64,000 nt of DNA from Camellia lanceoleosa (GCA_025200525.1 CM045761.1:64884009-64948008), one strand, 5' to 3'; shown: positions 45,401 through 58,649, numbered from the stretch's first letter. The notes: a model not told the origin generated them from the letters alone. Made by a program: numbers and translations.

Positions 45401-46279
45401 CCTTAATAAATGTTCTTAAGCATGAAAATATAAGCCTTTTTTATGTTGGACACAAAGCCAAAAACACAAAGCAAGATAGGTAAAAACTAGTTGCAAATGG
45501 GGAAACTAAAGTAACTAGCTCACCCTTGAAGACTCCTTGAAGAACAAGTGATGTAGCCCTCCTCTAATGATCAAAACCAGTCCAAAACCACCACAAACAA
45601 ACCTCCAAGTCCCTCAATCTCGGAGCTAGGTGTAATAGTGTGTGTAATGGTGTAAAAGTAAGGCAAAACACACTATATAGATCCAAAACACACACACAAG
45701 GATGAGAGAGATGGAAAATATAGAGAGAGGAAGTGTATAGAGATATATGAGCTCTGGTTTTTTTGTCTCTCCAATGGCCAACCCTCAGCCAAGAAGACAA
45801 GGCCTCCTCTTATAGAGGAGACAATTTTGTAAGCTTAGCCACTAAACAAACAAGAGGCTCATCCCTCCATACACGTGTATGGAGGGGAAGCAAGTGTGAT
45901 ACAGCTGTTTAAAAATATCTGAAAAAGCAACTGCACAGTAGTCGGCAGGGCAAAATTGTCATTTTGACAAAATTGACTGCCGACCAAAAAAGTGCCGACG
46001 GCACAATATAGTCTTGATGGCAACACCAACCAGCCGGTGGCCTCTAGCCACTGCCGGTGGTGTGTGGGGATGCCTCACAAGGCATTCCCTGCCCCTCGAA
46101 GGCAAAGCACAAGTGTTTGGTGTGAAACCAGACACAAAACGGTCGAGTTCGGAGATCCTGAGGCAAGGCGCGTAGCCGAGAACTCCGGGAACTCCAAACG
46201 AACACGAACATGGATAATCACCGAGTGTTCAGGCGGTGACGTCCAGGTCTTGAGGACGGTCAAAAATGAGGTGTCTACA
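42469..46279 (-). mobile_element. Solo LTR A (Tat-type), TSD CACAT
   Basis: 3811 bp, read on minus TGTAGACACCTC...GGGGACGTCTACA, flanked by CACAT at 42464-42468 and 46280-46284. Joining the flanks restores the GAACACATTCC of the 5' LTR of T1 at 32743, which proves the insertion. Its first 150 bases (minus) are close to those of LTR E at 61179, the same subfamily. No internal sequence remains, so it arose by LTR-LTR recombination. Frames inside it are not genes. Confidence 0.9.
45265..45300. repeat. Perfect hairpin in LTR A
   Basis: 16-bp arms (CTCACCACTGAAAACC and complement) around the 4-base loop CACT. A second palindromic element GGAGAGGGGTGTCCCTCCCC lies about 25 bases to the left. Equivalents occur in B, C and E. 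Confidence 0.9.
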
Positions 46280-47514
46280 CACATTCCACAACTTTGAGGG
46301 TAATTAAAAGAAAGTTTGATAATCATAAAATTCATCATTTCCTCCAAAGGAATTCCCAAATGATTTTCCAAAGGCGAAATAGAGCAGCAAACTAATTTTC
46401 GATGGATGATCTCCAAGGCCTATGCAGTTTCTGCTTTTCTTTTTAATTTGAGTGTTTTGTGAGTTTTTTTATTTTCTTGTAATTTTGTTTATTTCTCTTA
46501 TTCGGTTTGTAATATTTAAAAGTGTTGCAACAATTTTTCGCCCTGCTTCTTTTTATCCCATTCTCTTACTTGCTATTTGTGCATATGCATCATATTTTTT
46601 TTATTATTTATATTATATCCATGCTTTGTATCCATGTTTTATACATCTTGATTTGGCTAAATTTGTATTTGTAGATTTAATCAATTCTTTTATGATTATG
46701 TACGCTACCTCATGTTCTTGAGATGATTCACATGTCATATCTTAGAAGCTGAATCTTTAGTTGCATTTCATGTGTGAATTGCATTAGAATTTTGTATATA
46801 AGATCATGCATATTTCGCTAATTTTGTTTTGTAACTGTTCGAGGGACGTCAGTAACAATGTAAATTTTTATGCTTTAGCGTCCCGCTTGTGTATATTTTT
46901 TTTACTATGTTTGGTATCCTACCATGAGACTACTTGCTTACTTGATATAACTATATGAATACCGGTGGATGAAAGTTGTGTCACTTAATTTGGAATAATA
47001 TTGATTTTCATATTTGTAAACTCAATTTCATTAAGTTGTACATCTTCAAAACTCTTTCAAAACACATGAAATCAAATTGTTCCAAAATGAATGATATACT
47101 CTATACTTGTATGCTTCACATAGTAAATTTTAGGATTTATTAATAATTGAAACGTGAACATATAAAGAAAATAAAATTCATATCATGGTTTAGTAGAGGC
47201 CAATCTTTTGATCGAGTGTGCAAGGGTGCTCAATAATGACCTTTCCCTCTTATACCTAAGGTTTCGAGCCAAGCATCTTTGGTGACGATGAACAGTGGCC
47301 TTGGTACGAGCCACAGGTTTCCTAATTTTCCCAAAACATTAGGTGGCGACTCTAAGATCTGATGATGTAGTCCATTTGTGGCAATAATTTTGTAATAAAA
47401 TGGATTTTCAATAAAGTTTCCAAATCTGGAGTCTTATCTGTGTTTCATATTGCACTCATGAGACTAGATCAAAGAAATCGAAGGTTCGAACTGTTTAACG
47501 CGCACGGGTTATCC
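46280..47514 (+). repeat. T1 3' LTR, part 2
   Basis: Collinear with about 32746-33983 of the 5' LTR, starting with the second copy of CACAT. It carries the internal AGGTGGCGACTCTAAG motif at 47341-47356. Ends at the insertion point of solo LTR B. Confidence 0.9.
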
Positions 47515-50500
47515 TGTAGACCGCCCAAACTTCCTCCGCGGGCCCCCCTTTCGGAGAGGGCGCGGATTTGGGTTCATAGCTACTGCAGTTCGGACTCCTG
47601 TCACGATTCTGTATCTAGTCTCACAAAGTGGAATGTAAGACTGATAAATCACCAAAGAGTCCAAATCCGGCAATTGGTTTTGAAAAATCAATTTTGAATC
47701 AAAAAGTACCAAACATGGATTGCTTTGCCAGATTATAGATTCGCCACCTAAATATTTTATTTTTGGGAAATTTAGAAAACCCTAACTCGTGCCAAAGGCC
47801 ATGTGTCCGTCATCACCAAAGTTGCCTCGGTTCGGAAACTTGGGTATGAGAGGGGAAGGTCATAACATGAGCACCCCTGCTCGCCCGATCAAAGTATCGG
47901 CCTCTAGTAAACATGATATATTGTTTGATAAACACATGTGTTCTTATTCCGGTTATTGGCTAACTTACTATGTGATGCGCACAGCATACAAGTATAGACT
48001 AGATCGCCTAAATTGGAACAAAACAATTCAATGTTTGTTTTCGAAAATTGTTTGAATTTGCCACCCTCAAGTGGGCCTAGAAATGCATATTTGCCACCAA
48101 ACAAGGTGGGCTTAAAACATGATGATTTGCCACTCCAAGTGGGCTTAAAACTCACATTTTGATGAATTGTTCCAATTCAAGTAATGAAGCATTCATCCAC
48201 AGGCATTCATGCAGTTATAGCAATTAAGCAAATAGCCTCATGGAAAACATGCTATCATGGCAACACTCACATACATGCAAGTATGCTAAAACGTAAACAC
48301 TTACAGTGTACTCCAAGCCAAAACAGAAAACTAATTAGAAATCATGCATGATCCTAACTATGTTGAAAATGCCTAATGCAACACATGCAAAATGTAACTA
48401 AATAGGCTCGGCTATCTAAGATGGCATATGAATGCAACACTTGATAACATGCTTTGAAACACGTATTCAAATAGGTGTATTGAAATACAATGCAGTTTGT
48501 ATGATGTGCCGAGCCCGGTGCATGTAATGCAAATGAATGATGCACATATGCAAAGCATAAGGTATGCTAATCAAAATATGCCCTAAAACTAACCATTAAA
48601 AGCTGATAAGTAAAAGAGAGAAAGAAGTGGGATTGGAAGACATGCACACACACACGCACCCTTATTACAACATTGTGCCCCTCTCACAGGAGGGTTCGAA
48701 TGAATTAGCTAAGCTAATCTAAGCTAAGCTAACTAACCAATCTAATTAAGCCGATTAGATTAATTATTACACAACAAAACGAATAACTAGTAAACTACTT
48801 ACTAATTATTACAACATTTAACTAATTAGCACACTAATTAATTAAACTACCAATTTAAGCTAACTAACAAGTAAAGCTAATTACAAATCATACTGCCTTA
48901 GCTCTGTTCCAAGAGGTTGAAGATGCATGCTCGGTTGGCGTTCGCTCGGAAATCTATTACCATGCTGTCAATTGCCTCTGTTTGCACTTGCCTTGATCTT
49001 TGAAAATTGTGCCAACCTCGGCATCGCTTTTACTTTAAAGCAGAACTCTTTGGTGGGTACGCCACCGAGAAAAAAAGTGGCTGCCAGCCACTAAAACTAG
49101 CCGGTCGGCTAGTTTTATTGGTCGGTCGGCTAGTTGCTTCTGTAGGCTTTTGGTTTTGCTGCAACAGAGAACAATAGAGGCACAACAATGTATTTGCAAG
49201 ACAATGTAGGTACTGCCACTCTTTCAATCATGTCTCAAGCTTAAAGGAGCGTAGCACTTGGCTTCTGAGCCACCAATCAAGCATCTCAATGCATGATGGC
49301 TCAAAAACCAAGCTTGTATAAGCTTAGTGAATGTGCACATAAGACTCAAAGTGTCGTCAACTTATCATGCATGCTCAAGGGTGACAACGACCAAGAAATG
49401 CAACACGTTTCATCACTTTGAGTATGAAACGTCTCACATTTCTTGTGTTTGGATTAATGTTCGATCCAAACACATGCAATGCAACACACATGTTATCTTG
49501 ACATGTTTTACTTGGCTCATTCTTGTTTACTCATTTGCATTACCAAACCATTCCTTAATTGGTTAAGTCCAATTGTAAAAAGTCCTCTAATTTGAAAGAT
49601 GACCTAAGCTTCGAATGCCTTGAACATGAATGAAGTATCATGCTATTGGTTAGTTGAAATCCTCAAGGGAGGGTCAAAACCAATAGGCATGAATGCCTCA
49701 AGTTCATGCACAAGCCAACAAGGGGCTTAAGGCCACTTTCAAAGTGAATGAAAGTTTGAAACAATGGAGTGCAATGGCATATATTTCAGCATTGAAATGG
49801 CATGCTAAAGACACTAAACTATGTAAACAACTCATGTAATGCATGTTAGAGGCATAAAGCATCAAAGCTAGTGAAGTGTATTACACTAGAAGCATACACT
49901 ATCGAGCTCAAACAACAAAACCAGTCATGGACAGACCTAAAACATGCCAAATTAGTGGCATGAACATGTTGAGATTGAAGCCTAAAAGCTTAGACAAGCA
50001 TTCATACAAATTGGCTCATAAGCAAGGCATAAGGCACAACTCACAAAAGCTATGAAAGAGTGGAATATGTGAGGATGTGACTAGGCTATATGCACTGAAA
50101 TTACATGCTAAATGGTGCCATACCATGCAAACATCACATGCACAACATGTTAAAGGCCTCAAAACTCAAATCTAGTCAAAGCCCTTTACACTACAACCAT
50201 ACTAAGCAATGCTCAAATGACCTTGACCATTCAAAATAGACCTAAGGCAGGTCGAAACAGTAGCAAAAACATGCTAGACTTGCAGCATAGATGGCAAGAA
50301 AGATATGCTCATGTATTGGCTCACAAACAAGGCATGAGGCTCAACTTCTCAAAAGCATTGAAAGAGTGATACATATGAGAGTATGACAGTGATATATGCT
50401 CTGAAATCACATATTAAATGATGCCAAATCATGCAAACAACCCAAGCAAAGCATGTCAGGAGACTCAAAACACAAAGCTATCAGAGCCTATCATGCTATA

Positions 50501-51964
50501 GCCATACAAAGCAAGCCTCATATGACCTAAACCACTCAAAAAAGAGTTCAAGCATGCTAAAATATGAGCAAGAACATGCTAGAGTTTAGCCAAAATAAGC
50601 TAGAATAATGGGCTAAAGCAGCAAGCATGCAAAGCTAGTGAGCAAGGTTACACTACAAGTGTAAGAAGAATGCAAGAGGTGACTCAACCAGGCCAAAACA
50701 GAGTTACAACATGCTGACATAAGACAAAAAATGGGCTGAGATTAAGCTAACACATGCTAGAATAACAAGCTAACTCATTAGGCATGCAAGGCTAGTGAGC
50801 AAGATTACACTACAAGTGTAAGAGGCAAGCAACCAATGACAGAACCAGCCTAAAACAGAGTTATGGCAGGTCTAAAAAGTTACAAAAACATGCTTGAAAA
50901 AGGCCACAAAGAAGTAGAAACACATGCCCATTTGGTGGGTCATCAACACATGCTAACAAGACAAGAGGAGAGCGGACCACCCCCTCCTATTTGGGACCTC
51001 AAAACCACATTCCCACCACTTAAATTCCTTTGGAATTCAGTGGTTAAAAGGCCAAAAAGAGATAGTTTGAATAGCCTTAAAAGGTGGTACAAAAGCTTAG
51101 CAAATAAGCAACCAAAGAGGGTAAACCACCCCTAACCCCAATAAAGACTCAAATCAACATTTTTAACACTTAAAAATAAAGCTTTTTGTAGTTAACAACC
51201 AAGCCCAAAACAACATGCAAAGGTGGCTTATATGGTATACAAAAATAAGCTTAAAAAAGGGAATATGCTCACCCTTGAAGCACAATAGCAAGAGGACAAC
51301 TTCTAAGCCAAAAACCATCTTTTTGAGCTCTAAACAAACCTTCAAGAACCTCAACTCCAAAGATAGTGGTGTTTGACTAGGTGTTTTAGTGCAAATATGT
51401 GAAGAAAACACACTTTAAGGCATAATATAGCACAATATAGAGAGAGAGAGAGAGAGAGAGAGACAAAGAATTCTAGAGAGAGGGAAATTTTGACTCTAAA
51501 TTTTCTGAACCTCTCAAAAGGGAGAGGGAGCTCCCCTTATATAGAGCAAGCAAGCAAAAAGGCTTACTTGATCCCTCCATTGTGTATGGAGGATGAGTTC
51601 AGTGAGCCACAACTGGCTCAAAAGATCTGAAAATATCAGAAAAAATGAGAAAATTGGCAACCAGCCAGTTCAAATGGCCGGTCGGCCACTTCAACTAGCT
51701 GACCGACCACTCCAACTAGCTGGCAAGGAGAAAAAGTGGCCGGCAAGAGCCACAAGTGGCCGGCAATGCCTCACTCTCCTTCAGCTAAGAGGCACCAAGG
51801 CTTGGCCTAAAAACAAGGAAAAACACAGAGGGTTTAGAGGCTCAAAGACAAGGCGCTCGGCAGAGACCTTCGAACACTCAAAACTAGCACAAACATGCGC
51901 AATCATCGAGTGCACAGACGATGACGTCTAAGTCTTAATGTTGGTCAAAAATGGGGTGTCTACA
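47515..51964 (-). mobile_element. Solo LTR B (Tat-type), TSD TATCC/AATCC
   Basis: 4450 bp, minus TGTAGACACCCC...GGGCGGTCTACA, flanked by TATCC (47510-47514) and AATCC (51965-51969), one mismatch. The flanks join to the GGTAATC...TGGGCATG of the 5' LTR of T1. Its interior is related to A and C only in blocks: the PBS-like motif, hairpins and GTCGGC palindromes. A (GA)n run is at 51440-51463. No genes. Confidence 0.85.
51011..51050. repeat. Hairpin in LTR B
   Basis: CCACTTAAATTCC...GGAATTCAGTGG around a 3-base loop, one mismatch. Preceded by a shorter GAGCGGACCACCCCCTCC element. Same place and layout as in A, C and E. Confidence 0.8.
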
Positions 51965-51969
51965 AATCC

Positions 51970-51983
51970 TTGGGCATGTTACA
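51970..51983 (+). repeat. T1 3' LTR, last part
   Basis: TTGGGCATGTTACA closes the LTR, and CTCTC (51984-51988) is the TSD. The three parts minus the inserted DNA add up to about 2.16 kb, matching the 5' LTR. Confidence 0.9.
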
Positions 51984-51988
51984 CTCTC

Positions 51989-52107
51989 CCATTAGTTTTG
52001 TAGACCTGTAAAAGTACTGAGAATTCACAAAGCCTGCTTGAGCGCATGAAGCGACGCTCGAGCGGAGGAGTAAAATTATGGGCAACAAAAGTTTGAAAAC
52101 CAAGCTA
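51989..52107 (+). mobile_element. Continuation of the GCTCGAGC-family LTR after T1
   Basis: CCATTAGTTTTGTAGACC and two GC(T)TCGAGCG palindromes (52018, 52051) continue the LTR from 31815. Cut again at about 52108 by element C. Confidence 0.65.
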
Positions 52108-55100
52108 TGGACCCACCCCGAACGTCTCGACGCTCTGTGCGCGAAAATGGCATGGGATTCCGTTTTGTCCATTGGGCTTACTACAATTTAGACTCAAATG
52201 TCACGGTTCTGAATCTAATCTCACAATGTGCGATGTGAGACCGATAAATCACCAAAGAGTCTAAATCCGGCAAATCGTTTTAGAAAACTGATTTTTATAA
52301 AGAAGTGCCAAACATAGACTGCTTTGCCAGATACAGAGTCGCCACCTAAATATTTTATTTTGGGAGAAATTTAGGAAACCCTGACTCGTGCCTAAGACCA
52401 CGTATCCGTCATCACCAAAGTTGCCTTGGCTCGGGAACTTGGGTACGATTGGGGAAGGTCATTTAATGAGCACCGCTCGCTTGCCCGATCAAAGATCAGC
52501 TTGTACTAAGCATGATATCTTGTTTTTGAAAACACATGTGTTCTTATTCCGGTTAATTAGCTAATCTTACTATGTGATGCGCACAGTAAACAAGTATAGA
52601 CTAGATCGCCTAATTTGGAACAAAACATTGCATATTCATTTGAAAATGGTTTGAAGTTTGCTACTCGCAAGTAGGTTAAAATGCGGATTTCAATGAATTG
52701 TTCCAATTCAAGTAATCCAACCTTCACCCACAGGTATTCATGTAGTTAATCAACTAAGCTGTTAGCCTCATGGTAAGCATGCTTTCATGGCAACATTAAC
52801 ACACATGCAATATGCTAAAGCGTAAACACTCACAGTGTACTCCGAGCCAAAACAAAGAACTAGTTAGAAATCAATGCATGATCCTAGTTCATGTTAAGAT
52901 GGCTAATGCAACACATGCGAAATGTAACTAAAATAGGCTCGGCTATTCTAGAATGTCATGTGAAATGCAGCTTGGTACATGTATTCAAATTGGAATTGAA
53001 ATACAACGCAGTTAGTATGATGTGCCGAGCCCAGTGCATGCAAGATAGATGAATAATGCAAACATGCGAGCATAAGGTATGCTAAATGAAATATACCCTA
53101 AACTAACCATTGTAAGCGGTTAAGTAAAGGGAGAAAGAAATAGAGGTTGGAAGACATGCATCACACACATGCACGCTTATTACAATAATACGCCCTCTCG
53201 AAAGAAGGACCAAATAAGAAGTTAACTAGCTAATCTAAGCTAATTAAACTAATTATTACACTACAAATTAATTAACTAATCCTAGTTAACTAATGATTAC
53301 AAAACGAATTGAATAGCTAACGCATTAACTAATTAAAGTACAAACCAAAGCAAAAGCAAGCTATCTAAGCATGGAAGCTAAGGAAAGCAGTAAATCAGGT
53401 GCCTCAGAGGGAGAGGAATGCATGCAAGTCTGGTCGCCTCGTTCATAAATCCAATGCGATGCCCCGATTTGCCTCTGTTTTCATCTACCCTCAGAACTCT
53501 ACACCAAGCTCGAGAAAGATGAAACTCCACCTAGGGAAACCTGTGGGAGGGTGGACGACCACTTTTGGTCCCTCCAGACACCTGCCAACCACTTTTGGTT
53601 GTTCAAAAACCAGAAAAGTGGTCGGCCAGCTAGTTTTTTTGGCTGGCCGGCCAGTTGTTGCTGCTGAACTGCAATTTGCTGCAACAGGGAGCAAGAAAGG
53701 GCATGGCAATGTATTTGTGAGATATGTGTGCACAACTACCCTCCCTATCATGTCATGAACTCAAGGGGGTGTGGTTCTCGACCCTCGGGCCACCAATCGT
53801 GCATTTCAATGCATGATGGCCGAGAGGCGAAGTTGCACAATTCAATGTAAAATGAATGCACAAGTAAACACATAAAGCCTAGAACTCTATCATGTATGAT
53901 CAAGAGCGTCGGCGACCGAGAATTGAGGCACGTTTTATCACTTGACGTATGAAACGTCCCTCATTCCTCGTGTTTGGACTAACAGCTATTCCAAACAACA
54001 ATGCAACACAAAACATGGCAAACATGTAATGCAACTACATGGCATACACAATGCAAGGGACAAGCATGCAACAACATGCAATGCAACATGATCAAACTAC
54101 CAATGCAAATGGCATGCAAACAATGCTAACACATGCATGCACAATGCAATGCTATAAGGGCAACTTGGCAATGTTAGGAATATGCATACTCAATGCGAAG
54201 AAACAACTTCGCATACACAATGCTATGAACTACATGGCATACACAATGCATAATGTAAGATGGCATACTCAATGCAATGAAACAATATGGCATACTCAAT
54301 GCAATATACATGGCATAATCAATGGACTTAAACCAAAAGGGGTGGACCTCAGTCATGCCCAAATTAGTGGCCATAATGCTAAAATGAAGGCACTGAGAAC
54401 ACATACAAGCATGCATGCCAATTGGTTCACCAATTAAGGCACTAAGGTGCAACTCTCAAGAACACTTAAAGAGCGAAAAACATGGAAGTGTAGCAACACT
54501 AAGTGCACTGAAATGAGGTAAGAAATGATGCCAAATCATTCAAACAACACAAGTATGGTATGCTAGGGTCCTTAAAGAATGAAGCTAGTAAAAAGGACTA
54601 CAAAGGATGCATGCAATACATGGCACAAATGCATGAACTAAGCATGGATAGAGCTCAAGTAGGTCAAAATAAGGACCTAAACATGCTGAGATGAGGGCTC
54701 AAAGGCCTAGGCATGCAAGCATACAAGCTAAGGCATAAATTAGGCAACAATGCATAACACGCAAAGGCACTTAACGCATGATTGAGGTAGGAACAAGGCA
54801 ATGCTAAATGCTTTGAAATGTCATGTTAAGTGATGCCAAATCATGTACACAACATAAATGAAGCATGCAATGATGCTTGAGGCAAGCAAGAGCATTTGTA
54901 CTACAAGTATACAAAACATGAAGCATGTGACCAAGGCAACCCAAAACTGTCCTGGAACATGTCAAAATGAGTCTAAAGCATGCATGGAAGGATGCCAAAA
55001 CAAGCTAGCATGGTGAGCATGAGGCATGATGCATACAAGGCAAATAAGGCGGATTACACTACACCTATTAAGACCAAGCATGGGATGACTCGACCAATAA

Positions 55101-57318
55101 AAATTAGAGTTATATCATGGCAAAATAACCCCAAAAACACATTGAAATGATGGCTCGCAAGCTATGGCATGAAGGCATACGCAATGATTCACGTTAAGGC
55201 ATAAAGGGGCAAACCCTCCAACGCATTGAATGAGTGAAAAATGTGAATGCATGGACATGAAACATGGACTGAAATCACATAATAAATGATGCCAAATCAT
55301 TAAAATAGTCCAAGTAATGCATGCTAGTGGACTTGATGCACAAAGCTAACAAGCTAGAATGAACCAAGGCTATACAAAGCAAGTCATGCATGGCCAAAAC
55401 AACTAAAATCAGACCTTAAACATGGTAAAACATGAACAAAATCTTCTTTAAGTTAAGCCAAAAGCATGCTAAAAAGACATGTTAAAGCATGATGCATGTT
55501 AGGCTATTTCATGGAATTGCATTACAAGTGCATGGAGCATGCAAGGTCCAACAAAACCAAACCAAAACAGAGTCATGACATGGCAAAACATCACCAAAAA
55601 CATGCTGAAATGGAAAGAAAACAAGCTAGAATGACATGCTACTTCATGAAGCATACAAAACTAGTTTGTGTGGTTTACACTACAAGTGTATTAACTATGC
55701 ATGGAGTGACCAAACCAAGCGAAAACAGTGGTATGCCTCAGCAAAATAACCACAACTATAAGCTAAGATATGGCCAACAAAAGCTTAACAAAGATGCTCA
55801 AACATAGGGCATATGAAGCTAGTAAACAAAATACAAGGAGAGGGGATGACCCTCTCCTATTTAAGACACCAAAACCACCTTTCCACCACTAAAAATCCCC
55901 TAGATTTCAGTGGTAGAGAGGTCATGCAAAGGCTTCAACAAGAGCCTAAAGGGATGGCTCAAAACAAGGCCTAACAAGGCCTAAGAGGGGGCAAATCACA
56001 CCAAACGAAAAAGTGATCTTAAACAAAAATCTTAAGCATGCAAAAAATAGAACTTTTTCTAGTTAAGAGCTAAGGTTAAAAACATATTCAAGAAGGGCTA
56101 AAAGCTTAAGCAAGAATGGGGGATTTAAGGGCTAAAGACTCACCCTTGAAGACCTCCTTTATAACTGCAACTCCAACAAGTTTTTCAAGCTCAAGCCAAC
56201 CCAAGAACACCAAAAACAACTTCAAGAAGCCTCAGCAACACAAGCAAGGTGTTTGAGTGTGTGTTTGTGTACAAAAGTGAGACAAATCTACACTTTAAGG
56301 CACAAAACAAGAGAGAAATGAAGATGTATAGATATAGATTATATGTATGGCTCAAGGAATTTTTTTTTTTCTAAACCTAGAGGAGGGAGGAGGAGCCTCC
56401 CTCTTATAGAAACTAAAAGGCAAAGTTTCTTGGAGAAGCTAAGCTTCAAACAAATCCCTTCATACACGTGTATGGAGGATAGCTCTAATGCCCTCCAGCT
56501 GTGCCAGCTGAAGGAAAATATCTCCAAAAAGTAGCTGACCACTTGAAGTGGTCGGCCTGCTACTTAAAGTGGTCGGCCGACCACTTCAAGTGGTCTTCCA
56601 GAGCAACAACTGGTCGGCCATAGGTGGGAGAAGTCTAGAGCATGAAAGAAAGCTAGTGGTGTGGTGGCCGACCAGAAAATGTGGCCCAAAGACCAAGCAA
56701 GCCAGTTATCCAACCGAAAATCTGGCTGGCAGAAGGAAAAGTGGTCTCCAAGGAGAAAAAGTGGTCTCCCACCCTTGTACCACCTTCCAAACAAGGAAAA
56801 CAAGGTTTGTACCAAAAACAAACCAAAGCGGATGCAAGACGAGAGATCGGGAGGCAAAGCACGCGGCCGAAAGTCTCGAAAACTAGCTGACGAGCATCAA
56901 AAGTGGTATGCCACCACAAAAGTGGTCTCCTGGACCACAGTGTTCCTCTAGGCAGAGGCAACAAGGTGTGGTTCAAAAACCACGTCAAATAGAGAACGTT
57001 AAGCGGTCCCGAGCCAAGGCGCGCGGCCGAAGGCTCCAAAAATCGGAAACTAGTCTCCAAGCAGGAAAAGTGGTCTACGACCACGAAAAGTGGCCTACGA
57101 CCATAAAGAGATGGTCTACAAGACCTCTCCCTCCCTCCGAGAAGAGAAACAAAGTTCGGTCCACAAATTGAGCCAAAGCGCAAAAGAGTTCAGAGGCCCG
57201 GAGGCAAGACTCTCAGCCAAAACTCCGAAACCTCTAAACGAGCACAACATGCACCATCACCGAGCGCTCAATAGATGACGTCTGAGTCTTAAGGTCGGTC
57301 AAAAATGGGGTGTCTACA
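52108..57318 (-). repeat. 3' LTR of Tat-type element C
   Basis: 5.2 kb. The minus start TGTAGACACCCC at 57318 is preceded by the polypurine tract at 57319-57331, so this is a 3' LTR, not a solo LTR. The left end is placed at TGGACCCACCCCGAACG (52108), homologous to the TGTAGACGTCCCCGAACG end of A. A 2-base loss at the terminus makes this border less sure. It contains long CATGCAAGC / AATGCAACA-rich low-complexity stretches (54000-54350) and a PBS-like GAGTCGCCACCTA at 52337. The lower-strand and upper-strand frames in 53400-57200 have no recognisable similarity. Confidence 0.75.
55881..55916. repeat. Hairpin in LTR C
   Basis: CCACCACTAAAAATC.. pairs imperfectly with GATTTCAGTGGTAGAG. Preceded at 55840 by the palindromic GAGAGGGGATGACCCTCTCC. 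Homologous in position to the A, B and E hairpins. Confidence 0.75.
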
Positions 57319-57331
57319 GTTGCCCCTCTTT
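57319..57331 (-). other. Element C polypurine tract
   Basis: On minus AAAGAGGGGCAAC immediately before TGTAGACACC, identical to the T1 tract. Confidence 0.85.
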
Positions 57332-57780
57332 GATAGAACTCGAAAGTCATAAGTGACGAGAGTGAATGTCAAAGCCCAGAGACGACCCATTTTTGACAAG
57401 GCCGAAGACTTAGACAAACATGCAAGACAATAAAGAGATGTACCCGCAGGCTGGGGCAAGATGCAAATGACATGCACAAAGTCGAACATAACTTATGATC
57501 ATGCAAAAAAAATTGTAACGAAGCAAATATACACAATAAATGCAACAGTTTAAGCAAGCGAGAACAAATCAAACTACATTACATGCAGAAAGGATGTAAG
57601 AGAATTATACAATTCTCGCTACGTCTCACATGGAGTACATACAATATCGTCCGGTTCGTCTGATTGCGCCAGCTTCAAATGAACCGTATATACAATATCG
57701 TACCTGCAAAACAAAGAAACTCAACAGGTACAATATCATTAGAAACATGCATAGCAATGCAAGTAAAAAGTGTGTGACAA
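57332..57780 (-). other. Element C 3' untranslated region
   Basis: No gene. Sequence resembles the closing part of T1 in the first 150 bases, then becomes unrelated. Confidence 0.5.
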
Positions 57781-57784
57781 CGTA

Positions 57785-58105
57785 AGTGGAGGGGTGCATG
57801 ACAATGCAACCTAAGTGTGACGTATAACAATGTGGAAGGGATGTAAAACAATGCAACCTAAGTGTGACGCATAACAATGCGGAAGGGATGCAAAACAATG
57901 CAACCTAAGTGTGACGCATAACAATGCAGAAGGGATGCAAAACAATGCAACCTAAGTGTGATGCATAACAGTGCATAAGGGATGCAAAACAATGCAACCA
58001 AAGTGTGACGCATAACAATGCGAAAGGGATGCAAAACAATGCAACCTAAGTGTAACGCATAACAATGCGGATAAAACAAGCATAACAATGCAGGCAAAAT
58101 GCAGG
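57785..58105 (-). repeat. Element C tandem array, 47-bp units
   Basis: About six units of GGATGCAAAACAATGCAACC..., with starts at 57841, 57888, 57935, 57982 and 58029, exactly 47 bp apart. Degenerate ends reach 57780 and 58110. The frames over it (LHCFASLPHCYASHLGC repeats) are by-products. Confidence 0.9.
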
Positions 58106-58649
58106 ACGATGCAAGCAAAGTGTATAGTAATTCAACAAAAGTGCGCGTAATAAAGCACCTAGTAACGTGCATAGCAATGCAACAAGTGGTGGGCATAACA
58201 ATGAAGGATAAGAAAGTGTGACGAAATAGCACGTTTGAATAAAAAATAAGTACAAGCCTTAAAGAGAGTAATTCAACCGTAACCTCCGATTTACCTCTCA
58301 GAGGGGTCACATGCACTTAAAAAGGATACACCTTGCTCTTGACGAGTAACGATGAGCTACGCATCGAAGACTTGAATTGAAGTTCCCGCAGGGACATTCT
58401 TGAGCCGAAAAGTGTACTTTTCTTGTACTTTCCCAAGGGCCGAGGACTCCAATCATCACCAAAATGCATAGGGAGAACAACGGAGCCCTGAGGATCATCC
58501 AGGAGGGTGGCCAACTAGTTATATCAGTGGCCAACCAGTTGTTGCCCATCAACGTGGTCGGCTGACCAGAAAAACTAGCTGGACGACTAGTTTACAGAAT
58601 TTCGGGACTGTTGGGTCTTTTAACTTCGGTTTTTTAAGTACACAACTCC

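Larger units (their letters stand above)
31821..51983 (+). mobile_element. T1: complete Tat-lineage Ty3/gypsy element, TSD CTCTC
   Basis: Flanked by CTCTC at 31816-31820 and 51984-51988. The 5' LTR is 31821-34003. The PBS is at 34009, the PPT at 41544-41556. The 3' LTR starts at 41557, is split by two younger solo LTRs and ends at 51983. The internal region (34004-41556) keeps scraps of gag, RT, RNase H and integrase in the right order, an antisense ORF and tandem arrays before the 3' LTR. This layout is characteristic of the Tat/Ogre/Retand group. With most of pol deleted it could move only with helper proteins. Confidence 0.85.

Noticed and set aside
53399..57278. Several Trp/Lys-rich frames in LTR C (KVVYDHEKW, GRPLFVVVDHF)
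   Set aside because: They overlap one another on both strands in GTGGTCGGCC/AAGTGGTC repeats of the LTR. No conserved domain.
57626..58316. Minus-strand frames rich in LHCFASLLHCYASHLGC
   Set aside because: By-product of the 47-bp tandem repeat in element C.
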